Origin: Myxococcales bacterium
GTDB taxonomy: Bacteria; Myxococcota; Myxococcia; Myxococcales; JAKAPL01
DNA length: 32,172 nucleotides
Assembly (NCBI GenBank): GCA_021807105.1
Contig: JAKAPL010000043.1
Span: 1-32,172, forward strand
Direction of reading: 5' to 3'
This document shows, piece after piece, positions 1 through 8,008 of this stretch. The notes beneath the pieces are model-generated. The model saw nothing but the letters and a program-made list of their open reading frames with translations. It had not been told where the DNA came from and made no database searches. Each line of letters starts with the position of its first letter. The stretch's first letter is position 1. The position numbers and the translations under genes were made by a program.

Positions 1-1364
1 CGCAGCCGCCGCCCGCAGCGACGGAGGCGAAGCCCCCCGAGCCGGCGGCGCCCCCGCCGGCCCCTGCCGCGCCGGCGCCTCCGCCGGCCCCCGCCGCGCC
101 GGCGGCCGCCGGCCCCGTCCTCTCGCTCTCCCAGCTCAAGGAGATGAAGGCGACCGAGCTGGCCAGGATGGCCCGCGAGCTCGCGGTCGACGGCGTCGGC
201 TTCAAGAAGCAGGATCTGATCTTCGCGATCCTCCAGGCGAACGCGGGCCAGGCGGGCGAGGTGCTCGCCGACGGGGTCGTGGAGGTGCTCGCCGACGGCT
301 TTGGATTCTTGCGCTCGCCGGACTTCAGCTACCTGCCGGGACCGGACGACATCTACCTCTCCCCCGGGCAGATCCGCCGCTACGGGCTCCGGACGGGCGA
401 CACCGTCGCCGGCCACGTCCGGCAGCCGAAGGAAGGCGAGCGCTACTTCGCGCTCTCGCAGGTCGAGACGATCAACGGCGAGCCCGCGGTCGAGGAGCGG
501 GAGAAGGTCCTCTTCGACAACCTGACGCCGCTCTATCCCGCGACGCGGCTCCGGCTCGAGCACGACCCCGCGAACATGACGACGCGGATCATCGACCTGC
601 TCACGCCGATCGGGAAAGGGCAGCGCTGCCTCATCGTGTCGCCGCCCCGCGCGGGCAAGACCGTGCTGCTCCAGGACATCGCGCACGCCGTCACGGCGAA
701 CCACCCGGAGGTGGTCCTCATCGTGCTGCTCATCGACGAGCGGCCCGAGGAGGTCACCGACATGGAGCGGTCGGTCAAGGGCGAGATCGTCTCCTCGACG
801 TTCGACGAGCCGGCGACCCGCCACGTCCAGGTCGCCGAGATGGTCATCGAGAAGGCGAAGCGGCTCATCGAGTGCGGCAAGGACGTGGTGATCCTGCTCG
901 ACTCGATCACCCGCCTCGCCCGGGCCTACAACTCGGTCGTGCCGCCGTCGGGGAAGATCCTCTCCGGCGGCGTGGACGCGAACGCGCTCCACAAGCCCAA
1001 GCGCTTCTTCGGGGCCGCGCGGAACATCGAGGAGGGGGGGAGCCTCACGATCATCGGCACGGCGCTCATCGACACCGGCAGCCGGATGGACGAGGTGATC
1101 TTCGAGGAGTTCAAGGGCACGGGCAATTCGGAGATCGTCCTCGACCGCAAGCTCATGGAGAAGCGGATCTTCCCCTGCCTCGACATCAACAAGTCGGGCA
1201 CCCGCAAGGAGGAGCTGCTCCTGCCGCCCGACCACCTGAACCGGATCTGGGTCCTGCGGCAGCTCCTCCACCCGCTCAACCCGATCGACTCCATGGAGTT
1301 CCTGCTCTCCAAGATGAGGTCGACGAAGTCGAACCAGGAGTTCCTGGATTCGATGAACCGGTGA
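1..1364 (+). CDS. rho: Transcription termination factor Rho (5' end cut off)
   Basis: Hexameric RNA helicase that terminates transcription. The reading frame (first full codon at base 3) is open to the window edge, so the true start lies upstream. The first ~40 codons are almost only Pro, Ala and Gly with a few acidic residues. They run into the Rho N-terminal fold ([18 protein letters not shown], from about base 123), so the ATG at 144 is internal to that domain and is not a credible start. The cold-shock-like RNA-binding domain follows (DGFGFLRS at 295-318). The Walker A sequence PPRAGKT lies near 644-664 and the Walker B sequence VVILLDS near 886-906. The C-terminus ([20 protein letters not shown]) is typical and complete. 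The Pro/Ala-rich N-terminal extension resembles the insertions reported in Rho of some high-GC bacteria. The stop codon touches the inverted-repeat element that follows. Identification is secure. Confidence 0.97.
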   Translation, partial: QPPPAATEAKPPEPAAPPPAPAAPAPPPAPAAPAAAGPVLSLSQLKEMKATELARMARELAVDGVGFKKQDLIFAILQANAGQAGEVLADGVVEVLADGFGFLRSPDFSYLPGPDDIYLSPGQIRRYGLRTGDTVAGHVRQPKEGERYFALSQVETINGEPAVEEREKVLFDNLTPLYPATRLRLEHDPANMTTRIIDLLTPIGKGQRCLIVSPPRAGKTVLLQDIAHAVTANHPEVVLIVLLIDERPEEVTDMERSVKGEIVSSTFDEPATRHVQVAEMVIEKAKRLIECGKDVVILLDSITRLARAYNSVVPPSGKILSGGVDANALHKPKRFFGAARNIEEGGSLTIIGTALIDTGSRMDEVIFEEFKGTGNSEIVLDRKLMEKRIFPCLDINKSGTRKEELLLPPDHLNRIWVLRQLLHPLNPIDSMEFLLSKMRSTKSNQEFLDSMNR

Positions 1365-1540
1365 CCCCGTCTTATTCACGGTACGGCGTAGCGAGGCGTT
1401 TGAGACCGCAGCCGAGAAGGGCAAGCGCAGCGACGACCGACGAGGCGTGCTGAAGCACGCCGCAGGAGGAAGGAGCGAGCATGCCCTTCGCAGGCGCGGG
1501 ATCGGACGCCGCAGCAGCCGGACCGTGAATAAGACGGGGT
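1364..1540 (+). repeat. Structured inverted-repeat element, copy 1 (candidate RNA)
   Basis: A 177-base element fills the gap between the convergent stops of rho and ccsB. Outer helix: 1364-1382 pairs perfectly with 1522-1540 (19 bp). Then come an A1383/G1521 mismatch, a 4-bp helix (1384-1387 with 1517-1520), an internal loop of GTAGCGA (1388-1394) opposite GCAGCA (1511-1516), and a 9-bp helix (1395-1403 with 1502-1510). Next are a tandem GA/GA mismatch (1404-1405 with 1500-1501), two C-G pairs, an 8x8 internal loop, an 8-bp helix (1416-1423 with 1482-1489) and an apical hairpin (1445-1451 with 1454-1460). The same plan, with compensatory changes, is seen at 7822-8008. It has no U-tract and so is not a classical terminator. 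Function is unknown. It could be a 3'-UTR RNA, a bidirectional transcription barrier or a small mobile element. Confidence 0.7.
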
Positions 1541-1548
1541 GACGGGGG

Positions 1549-2973
1549 TCAGCCCGCCCCGTAGGTGTGCAGCCCCTCGCCGGTGAGGCCCAGGTTGACG
1601 CCCAGGTAGCAGAAGATCACGACGGCGAAGCCGGCCACGGCGATGAACGCGCCTGGCTTACCCGTCCAGCCGAGCGTGACCCGCGTGTGCAGGTAGACCG
1701 CGTAGACGAACAGGGTGATGAGCGACCATGTCTCCTTCGGGTCCCAGCCCCAGTAGCGGCCCCAGGAGAAGTGGGCCCAGATCGCCCCCATGACGATGCC
1801 GACGAAGAGGAAGGGGAAGCCGACGGTGATCAGCCGATAGGTGATGTCGTCGAGCTTCTCGGGGGCGGGCAGGTCGAGCTTCAGCCTCGCCCCGAAGCTC
1901 GTGATCGCGAGGAAGACCGCGCTGCCCGCGAGCGTGAGCACGAGCAGGCCGATGGCGTCCGGGTTGCCCGCGAGCGCGAACCGCCAGGGTCCGGTGAGGT
2001 CTCGCTCGAGCGAGCCCGAAAGGCTCGGGAGGACCGGGGCTCCGAGCGCGATCTGGCCGAAGAGGACCGCCACGCCGAGGGCGAGGGCCACGGTCGCCGC
2101 CGCCGCCGTCCAGAAGGCCGGCCCGTGGGGGCCCGGCTCGGGGGCGTGGCGGCGGACGGCCCGGAAGTACAAGACCGCGGCGGCGGCGTAGAGCACGACC
2201 GCTGCGAGCAGGAAGGGCCCCACGCCCGGGACGTCGGAGAAGACCCGCTGCGCCTTGTCCGTCCCGGGGGGCAGGAAGTGGAGCGGGGCGATCCGACCGC
2301 CCGCGTTGACGCCGGTCGGGCACATCTGGAAGGCGGCGCGGGAGAGGAGCGAGCGGACGCCGCCCGCGAGCAGGACGACGGGCGCGGCCAGGGTCGTGAG
2401 GAAGACGCCGATCTCCGGCGACGGCGTCTCGACCCGGAAGAGGTAGGCCATGCCGAAGCCCGCGGCGACGAGGAACGCGGCGTAGGCGATGAAGAGGTTC
2501 CAGACGTGGATGAGGATCCAGTACGACTTGAGCGCCGGGACGAGCGGCGTCACCTCCGGGTTGGGGACGAGGAGGGCCCGGCCGAGGAGCAGCAGGCCGA
2601 TCCCGACGGCGACCGTCCCGATGGCCGGCAGCTTCCAGCGCCGCTCCGCCCAGAAGTAGATGAACAGGACCATGAACGACAGGAACGTCAGCGACTCGTA
2701 GAAATTCGTGTACGGCGGGTGGCCCACGGCGGTCATCAGCCAGTCGAGGCCGTGGAGAGGGCGGCCGAGGGCGGCCTCCATGGCGGTCACCTCGGTCCGC
2801 CCGGCTTGGACCCAGCGCGAGAGGAGCGCTCCGCCCTGCATGAGGAGCCCGAGGCCGAGGACGATCGGCCCGATCCGCCTCCAGATCCTGCGGCTGGAGA
2901 CGAGGCCGAGCACGTAGTCGGTGAAGGCGACGACGTAGGTATAGAAGGAGAGGGTGAAGAGCGTTCGCGACAT
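1549..2973 (-). CDS. ccsB: Cytochrome c biogenesis protein, CcsA/CcsB (ResC) family
   Basis: Multi-pass inner-membrane protein of system II cytochrome c maturation, which delivers haem for attachment to apocytochromes. The tryptophan-rich WWD haem-handling segment is at about residues 398-415 ([18 protein letters not shown]). Conserved flanking histidines are visible: LIHVWN in the middle and GEGLHTYG at the C-terminus. The start ATG at 2973 gives an N-terminus that enters the membrane quickly. At 474 residues it is clearly longer than the usual ~300-residue relatives. The extra sequence lies between about residues 195 and 365 and contains further hydrophobic segments. Its usual partner ResB is not in the window. 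The naming is confusing: this WWD protein is called CcsA/ResC in some organisms and CcsB in the bacterial family models. It converges on rho across the structured element. Confidence 0.9.
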   Translation of the reverse strand: MSRTLFTLSFYTYVVAFTDYVLGLVSSRRIWRRIGPIVLGLGLLMQGGALLSRWVQAGRTEVTAMEAALGRPLHGLDWLMTAVGHPPYTNFYESLTFLSFMVLFIYFWAERRWKLPAIGTVAVGIGLLLLGRALLVPNPEVTPLVPALKSYWILIHVWNLFIAYAAFLVAAGFGMAYLFRVETPSPEIGVFLTTLAAPVVLLAGGVRSLLSRAAFQMCPTGVNAGGRIAPLHFLPPGTDKAQRVFSDVPGVGPFLLAAVVLYAAAAVLYFRAVRRHAPEPGPHGPAFWTAAAATVALALGVAVLFGQIALGAPVLPSLSGSLERDLTGPWRFALAGNPDAIGLLVLTLAGSAVFLAITSFGARLKLDLPAPEKLDDITYRLITVGFPFLFVGIVMGAIWAHFSWGRYWGWDPKETWSLITLFVYAVYLHTRVTLGWTGKPGAFIAVAGFAVVIFCYLGVNLGLTGEGLHTYGAG

Positions 2974-3025
2974 GGCGCCCGCCTTGTAACCCGGCTTTGG
3001 CCCCCGCGCTACCCGGCTCGACGCG

Positions 3026-3132
3026 ACCGTTCACCGTTGGGCGAGGCAAATGGCGACGAGGAGACCAGAGGGGGTCCGCCGCGGCGCGTCCCGACCGGGC
3101 CGCGGGGGACGCCGATCCGACCCGTGAACGGT
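3026..3132. repeat. Short inverted repeat in the ccsB-birA divergent gap
   Basis: ACCGTTCAC at 3026-3034 is repeated inverted as GTGAACGGT at 3124-3132, in the 197-base gap between two divergent genes. The inside is G/C-rich and holds a second imperfect hairpin (about 3086-3116). No clear -35/-10 pair is visible on either strand. It may be an operator or chance structure. It does not follow the plan of the two large elements at 1364 and 7822. Confidence 0.3.
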
Positions 3133-3170
3133 TGCCCCCGATCCCCCGATAAGGAGTAGAACGGGCTCCC

Positions 3171-3944
3171 GTGCCGGCGAGCGACCTCGCTTCCTTGCTC
3201 TCCACCCGCGCGTTGGGGAGGACGATTCACGCGCTGGACGAGGTCGGCTCCACGAGCGACCTCGCGCGCTCGCTCGCCGACGCGGGGGCCACGCACGGGA
3301 CGCTCGTCGTGGCCGAGGCGCAGCGGTGGGGCCGTGGCCGGCGGGGGCGGGTCTGGGTCTCGCCGCCGGGCGAAAACCTCCTCTTCTCGCTCGTCCTCCG
3401 CCCCGCGATCCCGCTCGCGCGAGCGAGCGAGCTGACGCTCGTCGCCGCGGTCGCCATCGCCGAGGCGCTGGGCGGCGCGGGCTTCCCGGCGGCCATCCGG
3501 TGGCCGAACGATCTCCTGCTCGCCGGAAAGAAGGTCGCGGGGATCTTGACCGAGCTGGCGGCGAGCGGGGAGGCGATCCGCTGGGTCGTCCTCGGCGTCG
3601 GCATCGACGTGAACAGCCGCGTCTTCCCCCCCGGCGTCGCCGAGATCGCGACCTCGCTCGCGCTCTTCTCGGGGCAGGAGGTGGCGCGGGCCCCGCTGCT
3701 CGCGGCCGTCCTCGGCTCGCTCGAGTCGTGGCTCGCCCGGCACGCCCGTGAGGGATTGGGTCCCGTCCGGGAGCGCTGGCTCCAGAGGTCCTCGACGATC
3801 GGCGCGCGGGTCCGCGCCGAGGGGCCGGAGGGACCCGTGGAGGGGCTCGCGGAGGCGATGGACGAGGATGGGGCCCTGCTCGTCCGCGACGCCGCGGGGC
3901 GCCTGGCAAGGATCGTCGCGGGCGACGTCGAGCCGATCCGTTGA
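3171..3944 (+). CDS. birA: Biotin--[acetyl-CoA-carboxylase] ligase (BirA, no HTH)
   Basis: Activates biotin with ATP and attaches it to the lysine of biotin carboxyl carrier protein, needed for fatty-acid synthesis. The sequence opens directly with the catalytic domain (STSDLA near residue 27). It carries the biotinyl-AMP loop QRWGRGRRGR (51-60) and the RWPND motif (110-114) followed by GKKVAGIL with the catalytic-loop lysines. A small SH3-like C-terminal domain follows (about 210-257). The N-terminal helix-turn-helix found in dual-function BirA is absent, so this is a ligase only and not a repressor (family knowledge). The start is GTG. An AAGGAG at 3151-3156 lies 14 bases upstream, slightly far, so the start is probable but not certain. 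The next gene begins 75 bases downstream. Confidence 0.93.
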   Translation: MPASDLASLLSTRALGRTIHALDEVGSTSDLARSLADAGATHGTLVVAEAQRWGRGRRGRVWVSPPGENLLFSLVLRPAIPLARASELTLVAAVAIAEALGGAGFPAAIRWPNDLLLAGKKVAGILTELAASGEAIRWVVLGVGIDVNSRVFPPGVAEIATSLALFSGQEVARAPLLAAVLGSLESWLARHAREGLGPVRERWLQRSSTIGARVRAEGPEGPVEGLAEAMDEDGALLVRDAAGRLARIVAGDVEPIR

Positions 3945-4019
3945 CGGTCCCTCCCGGCCTCGGTATCTTGCCGGAAGTCACTGCCGCTCCCCCGCGGCGC
4001 TTCCTTGCGAGCCTCCGCC

Positions 4020-7000
4020 ATGGATCCCCAAAAACGCGTCCTGATCGTCGAGGCAGACGGTGCCTACGCCCTCTCCCTCGCCGCGATCCTGCAGCAGGCC
4101 GGGTTCGCGAGCTCCGTCGCGGGCTCGGCGGCCCAGGCATTGAGGGAATTCGCCGAACGGCGCCCCGACCTCGTGCTCATGCGCGCGGAGCTGCCGGACG
4201 CGTCGGGCTTCTCCCTCTGCGGAAGGCTGCGCAAGGATCCGCGGGCGAAGGGGCTGCCCGTCATCCTCCTCTCGTCGGAGGCGACGCCGGAGGCCCTCGC
4301 CGAGCATCGGTCGCACCCGGCCTCCGCGGCGGACGCCTATCTCACGATCCCGTTCTCGATGGACGCCCTGGTGAGCCAGGCCCGCAGCCTCTGCGCGCTC
4401 GCCGCCGAGCCGGCGCCGCTCGAGGACGCCCTCGACCTCGTCGTCGACGAGGCCGAGCCGGAGGCCGCCCGCGGCAAGCCGGAGGACGACCTCCAGGGCG
4501 CGCTCGCGGGGGCGCTCGCCGGGTCGCCGCCGCCCTCGCCGCCGGGGCCGTCCGGCCTCGATACGATGGCCGCCCCGTCGCCGCGCCCGGCGCCCCACGT
4601 GCCGAGGCGTTCGCGCCGGTCGCCGATCGCCGAGGAGGACCAGACGTTCCTGGACCGCGTCTTCGAGTCGATCGCCGACCGCAAGGCGCAGCTCCTCGCG
4701 GAGTCGCGCGACTCCGCGCGGCGGCCGCCGGTCAAGCGCGAGCTGATGGCGACGCCGGAGGGCAAGCTCCAGATCCTGCGCGAGGAGATCCACCGCCGGG
4801 AGGCGCAGATCGCCCGCCTCTCCGAGATCTGGGTCGCGCGCGAGAAGGAGTTGTCGGCGATCGACGACAACCTCCACGAGAAGGACGTCGAGGTCCAGGG
4901 CCTGAAGATGCAGATCGACGATCTGCTCAAGCGGCTCGCCGAGGCCCGGGATCTCTTCGTGAAGAAGGAGCAGGAGCACGGCGCCCAGATCGACTCGATG
5001 CTGCTCGAGAAGTTCGTGGGCGAGAAGGAGCTGATCGAGGTCGTCGCCGGCAAGGAGAAGGAGATCAACCAGCTCGGCGTCGACCTGCGCGAGCGCGACG
5101 AGGAGCTCTCGCGGCGGGGCGCCGAGCTGAGCGCGAGAAGTCAGGAGATCGAGCGGATCGAGCGGGCGCGGGCGGACGAGAGCGAGGCGGCGGGCGAACG
5201 GGTGCGGTGGCTCTCGGGGACGCTCGCCCGGCGCGAGGTCGAAGTGCTCGGCCGAGAGGCGGACTTCGACGAGACGCTGCGGCTGCTCGCGGGGCTGCTC
5301 GCCGAGCTGTCGGCCGCGCGCGCGGAGGGGGCGTCCGAGCGGCGGGAGCTGTCGCGGTGGCTCGCGCGGGCGGAGGCAGAGGGCGACTTCCGGGCGTCGG
5401 CGCTGGAGGAGGAGCTCCTCGAACAGCGGGCACGGGCGGAGATGGCGAACGCCGAGGCCGCCGAGCGGCTCGCGGCGGCGCGCGCCGCGCTCGACGAGCT
5501 GCGCGTCGAGTTGGACGAGGCCGACGAGACCGTCTCGCTCCTGCTCCTGGAGGCGGAGCAGCTTCGCCACCAGCGGGACGGGCTGTCCCAGTCGCTCACC
5601 GCCCGGATCGAGGCGCGAGACGAGGAGATCGGGCGGATCACCGCGGACCTCCAGGCGCAGAGCGAGCACGCGGCGGCGCGCGAGGCGCAGCTCTCGGCGG
5701 AGATCGCCGAGAAGGTCGAGCAGGTGGGCAACCTCGAGGGCGAGCTGGAGGCGGTCCGGCAGGAGCTCTCCGAGCGGGAGGCCGAGCTGACCGCGGCCCT
5801 CGACGCCGCCAACGGCCAGATCGTCACGCTCTCCCTGCAGCTCCAGGAGCGGACGGGGGAGCTGGAGGCGGCGCAGGCGCGGCTCCAGGCGCTGGCGGCC
5901 GAGCTCGCGCAGGCGCGCGAGCAGGCGGCGGCGGAGGCCGAGGAGGCCGCGCGCGTCCGCCAGGGGCTGGAGGGCGACCTCGCCCAGACGAGGGCCGAGC
6001 TCTCGGGGGAGATCGAGGCGCTCAAGGCCGAGCTGTCGCGGACCCAGACGGAGCTCGCCGACACCCAGGCGGCGGCCGAGGCGCGGGAGCGCGAGCTGTC
6101 GGCGGAGCTGTCCGAGAAGATCGAGCAGCTCGGCGCGCTGGAGGGCGAGCTCTCGGCCACCCGCGATCACGCGGCCCTGCGGGAGGGCGAGCTCTCGGCG
6201 GACCTGGACGCCGCGCGGGGCGAGGGCGAGCGGCTGCGCGAGGAGCTGGAGCAGCTCGGGGTGGAGAAGGCGCGAATCGAGGGCGAGCTGTCGGCCCAGA
6301 TCGAGAGCCTCGGCCAGCGGGCCGCGGAGCTGGAGGGCGAGCTCTCCGCGACGAAGGACGACCGCGACCAGCGGCTCGTGGAGCTGGATGCGGCACGGGC
6401 GGAAGGGGTTCGGCTGCAGGAAGGGCTCGACGCGCTCGCCGCGGCCAAGCAGGAGGCCGAGACCACGGCGGCCGAGCGGGAGTCGGCGCTCCAGCAGTCC
6501 CTGGCGGAGGCCAAGGGTCAGATCGAGGCGGCGGCCGAGGAGCAGACGCGGCTGCTCGCCGAGGGCGAGGAGCAGCGGGCACGCTACGAGACCCGCGCGG
6601 CCGAGCTGCGGGGCGAAGTGGCGGCCGCGCAGCAGGCGGCGCGCGAGGCGGAGGAGCGGATCGGCCAGGAGTTGGCCGAGGCGACCGCGCGCGGCGACGC
6701 GCTGAAGGAGGCGCTCGACCAGACCCGCGGCGAGCTGGACGCCGAGTCCGAGCGGCACGCCGGGACGCGGGCCGAGGGCGAGCGGCGGGTCGAGGAGCTG
6801 GAGCGCGACGCGGCGGCGAAGGCCGAAGCGGCGCGGGCCGCGCAGGCGGCGCTCGGCAGGAAGGCCGACGACGCCGAGGCTCGCGGGCAGGCGCTCGCCG
6901 CGGAGCTGGCGGAGGTCGAGGCGGAGGGCCGGAGGCTCGCGGAGTCACTCGCGGAGAAGACCGCCGAGGCGCAGGGGCTGTCCGATCGCCTCGCCAAGAC

Positions 7001-7817
7001 CGTCGCGGAGAAGGAGGCGCAGAAGCAGGAGGCGGCCGCGGCGCTCGCCGCGCGCGACGCGCGGGCCTCCGAGCTGGCGCAGCAGCTCCAGGCGGCGCAG
7101 CAGGAGCGGCGGCGGGCCGAGGAAGAGTGGGCAGGGAAGCTCTCGCGCGAGCAGGCGGCGGTGAAGGAGGCGCGGCGCAAGCTGGACGAGACGGCCGCCG
7201 CGAAGGAGCGGAGCGAGAAGGAGGCGCAGGCGGCGGCCGGCGCGCGCGCCAAGCGCTTCGCCGAGCTGGAGCAGGCGCTCGAGGCGGCTTCGCTCGAACG
7301 CAAGCGGATCGAGAAGGACCTCGGGCAGCGGGCGCACGCGGCCGAGGGCAAGGCGCAGGAGCTGACGCAGAAGTTCGCGGCCGCCCAGCGCGTGCAGAAG
7401 GATCTGGAGGCCCGGCTCGCGCGGGAGGCGCAGGAGGCCGCCGCCAAGCACAAGGCGGAGCTGGAGCGACGCGAGCAACAGCGGGTCCAGGAGGTCGCGA
7501 GACTCCAACAGGCGCTCCAGGAGAAGGCGAAGGCGGTCAAGATCCTGGAGCTCGACGTCCAGCGCTACAAGGCGCGCGCGGCCACGCCCGCGCCCACCCC
7601 CCGCCCGGCGGCGGTCGCCCGGCCGGCGCCGAGGCCCGTCCCCGCGCCCCCGCCCGAGCCCGTGCCTGCGCCGGAGGTCGAGGTCGCGATCGACAGCCCG
7701 ACCCAGATCCTCGTGAACCCGATCCTGCCGCCCGCGCCCCCGCCGGCTCCGCCGGCCGCCGAGACGGCCTCCGAAGAAGAGGACATCGACGCGATCATCG
7801 AGAACCTCGGGCGGTAG
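4020..7817 (+). CDS. AglZ/FrzS-like pseudo-receiver coiled-coil protein
   Basis: A 1265-residue protein with three parts. Residues ~5-120 form a response-regulator-like fold (RVLIVEADGAYALSL ... RRPDLVLMRAELPD ... VILLSSEA ... AYLTIPF). Residues ~200-1175 are an almost uninterrupted Glu/Ala/Arg/Leu-rich coiled coil. A Pro/Ala-rich segment and an acidic tail (SEEEDIDAIIENLGR) close the protein. In the receiver the phospho-acceptor Asp is replaced by Arg55 and the conserved Lys before PF by Ile110, so it is a pseudo-receiver. This layout and size match the myxobacterial gliding scaffold AglZ, and FrzS in shorter form (established knowledge of domain order). Orthology itself is inference. ATG at 4020 is preferred over the in-frame GTG at 4005 because it sits at the head of the receiver strand. 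The coiled coil holds internal near-repeats. Long open frames in other phases here are composition shadows. Confidence 0.85.
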   Translation: MDPQKRVLIVEADGAYALSLAAILQQAGFASSVAGSAAQALREFAERRPDLVLMRAELPDASGFSLCGRLRKDPRAKGLPVILLSSEATPEALAEHRSHPASAADAYLTIPFSMDALVSQARSLCALAAEPAPLEDALDLVVDEAEPEAARGKPEDDLQGALAGALAGSPPPSPPGPSGLDTMAAPSPRPAPHVPRRSRRSPIAEEDQTFLDRVFESIADRKAQLLAESRDSARRPPVKRELMATPEGKLQILREEIHRREAQIARLSEIWVAREKELSAIDDNLHEKDVEVQGLKMQIDDLLKRLAEARDLFVKKEQEHGAQIDSMLLEKFVGEKELIEVVAGKEKEINQLGVDLRERDEELSRRGAELSARSQEIERIERARADESEAAGERVRWLSGTLARREVEVLGREADFDETLRLLAGLLAELSAARAEGASERRELSRWLARAEAEGDFRASALEEELLEQRARAEMANAEAAERLAAARAALDELRVELDEADETVSLLLLEAEQLRHQRDGLSQSLTARIEARDEEIGRITADLQAQSEHAAAREAQLSAEIAEKVEQVGNLEGELEAVRQELSEREAELTAALDAANGQIVTLSLQLQERTGELEAAQARLQALAAELAQAREQAAAEAEEAARVRQGLEGDLAQTRAELSGEIEALKAELSRTQTELADTQAAAEARERELSAELSEKIEQLGALEGELSATRDHAALREGELSADLDAARGEGERLREELEQLGVEKARIEGELSAQIESLGQRAAELEGELSATKDDRDQRLVELDAARAEGVRLQEGLDALAAAKQEAETTAAERESALQQSLAEAKGQIEAAAEEQTRLLAEGEEQRARYETRAAELRGEVAAAQQAAREAEERIGQELAEATARGDALKEALDQTRGELDAESERHAGTRAEGERRVEELERDAAAKAEAARAAQAALGRKADDAEARGQALAAELAEVEAEGRRLAESLAEKTAEAQGLSDRLAKTVAEKEAQKQEAAAALAARDARASELAQQLQAAQQERRRAEEEWAGKLSREQAAVKEARRKLDETAAAKERSEKEAQAAAGARAKRFAELEQALEAASLERKRIEKDLGQRAHAAEGKAQELTQKFAAAQRVQKDLEARLAREAQEAAAKHKAELERREQQRVQEVARLQQALQEKAKAVKILELDVQRYKARAATPAPTPRPAAVARPAPRPVPAPPPEPVPAPEVEVAIDSPTQILVNPILPPAPPPAPPAAETASEEEDIDAIIENLGR

Positions 7818-7821
7818 CGAG

Positions 7822-8008
7822 TAGGAGGCCGGCGTCCCATGGATGCCGTCGCGAGAGAGCCGAGACCTGAGGCGAGATGGGCGCCCGAGGAGTGCAGAGC
7901 GTCAGACGTACTCTTTGCAGTACGTTTTGCAGCGAAGCGACGAGGCCGCCCGTCGCAGCGAAGGGATCGGCTTTCGCAGCAGGCAGCCATTTCACACCGA
8001 GCCTCCTA
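7822..8008 (+). repeat. Structured inverted-repeat element, copy 2 (candidate RNA)
   Basis: It begins four bases after the coiled-coil gene stop and ends on the stop codon of the convergent cyclase. Outer helix: 7822-7832 with 7997-8008 (11 bp, A8000 bulged). Then come ATGG/CCAT (7839-7842 with 7987-7990), an A7843/G7986 mismatch, a 4-bp helix (7844-7847 with 7982-7985), and a loop of GTCGCGA (7848-7854) opposite GCAGCA (7976-7981). A 9-bp helix follows (7855-7863 with 7967-7975), then tandem GA/GA (7864-7865 with 7965-7966), CC/GG, an 8x8 loop, an 8-bp helix (7876-7883 with 7947-7954) and an apical hairpin (7906-7912 with 7919-7925). The helices correspond one for one to those at 1364-1540 but differ in sequence, so pairing has been preserved. 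Function is unknown. Confidence 0.7.

Noticed and set aside
1364..1540. Copy 1 as an ordinary intrinsic terminator, an integron attC site or 6S RNA
   Set aside because: No U-tract; no attC core sites or extrahelical pattern; two copies with several invariant loops and no single central bubble do not fit 6S RNA.
3026..3132. Fourth copy of the structured element, because GCGAGG and GAGACC also occur here
   Set aside because: The matching 3' half (GGGATCGG, GCAGCA) is missing and the inner helices do not form.
1567..3159. A plus-strand 530-residue open frame opposite ccsB
   Set aside because: Charged low-complexity shadow; the minus strand encodes a clear WWD-domain membrane protein.
3941..7870. 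Very long open frames in other phases and on the minus strand across the coiled-coil gene
   Set aside because: They are low-complexity Arg/Gly/Ala or Leu/Arg translations caused by high GC at third codon positions; the frame with receiver and coiled-coil features explains the region.
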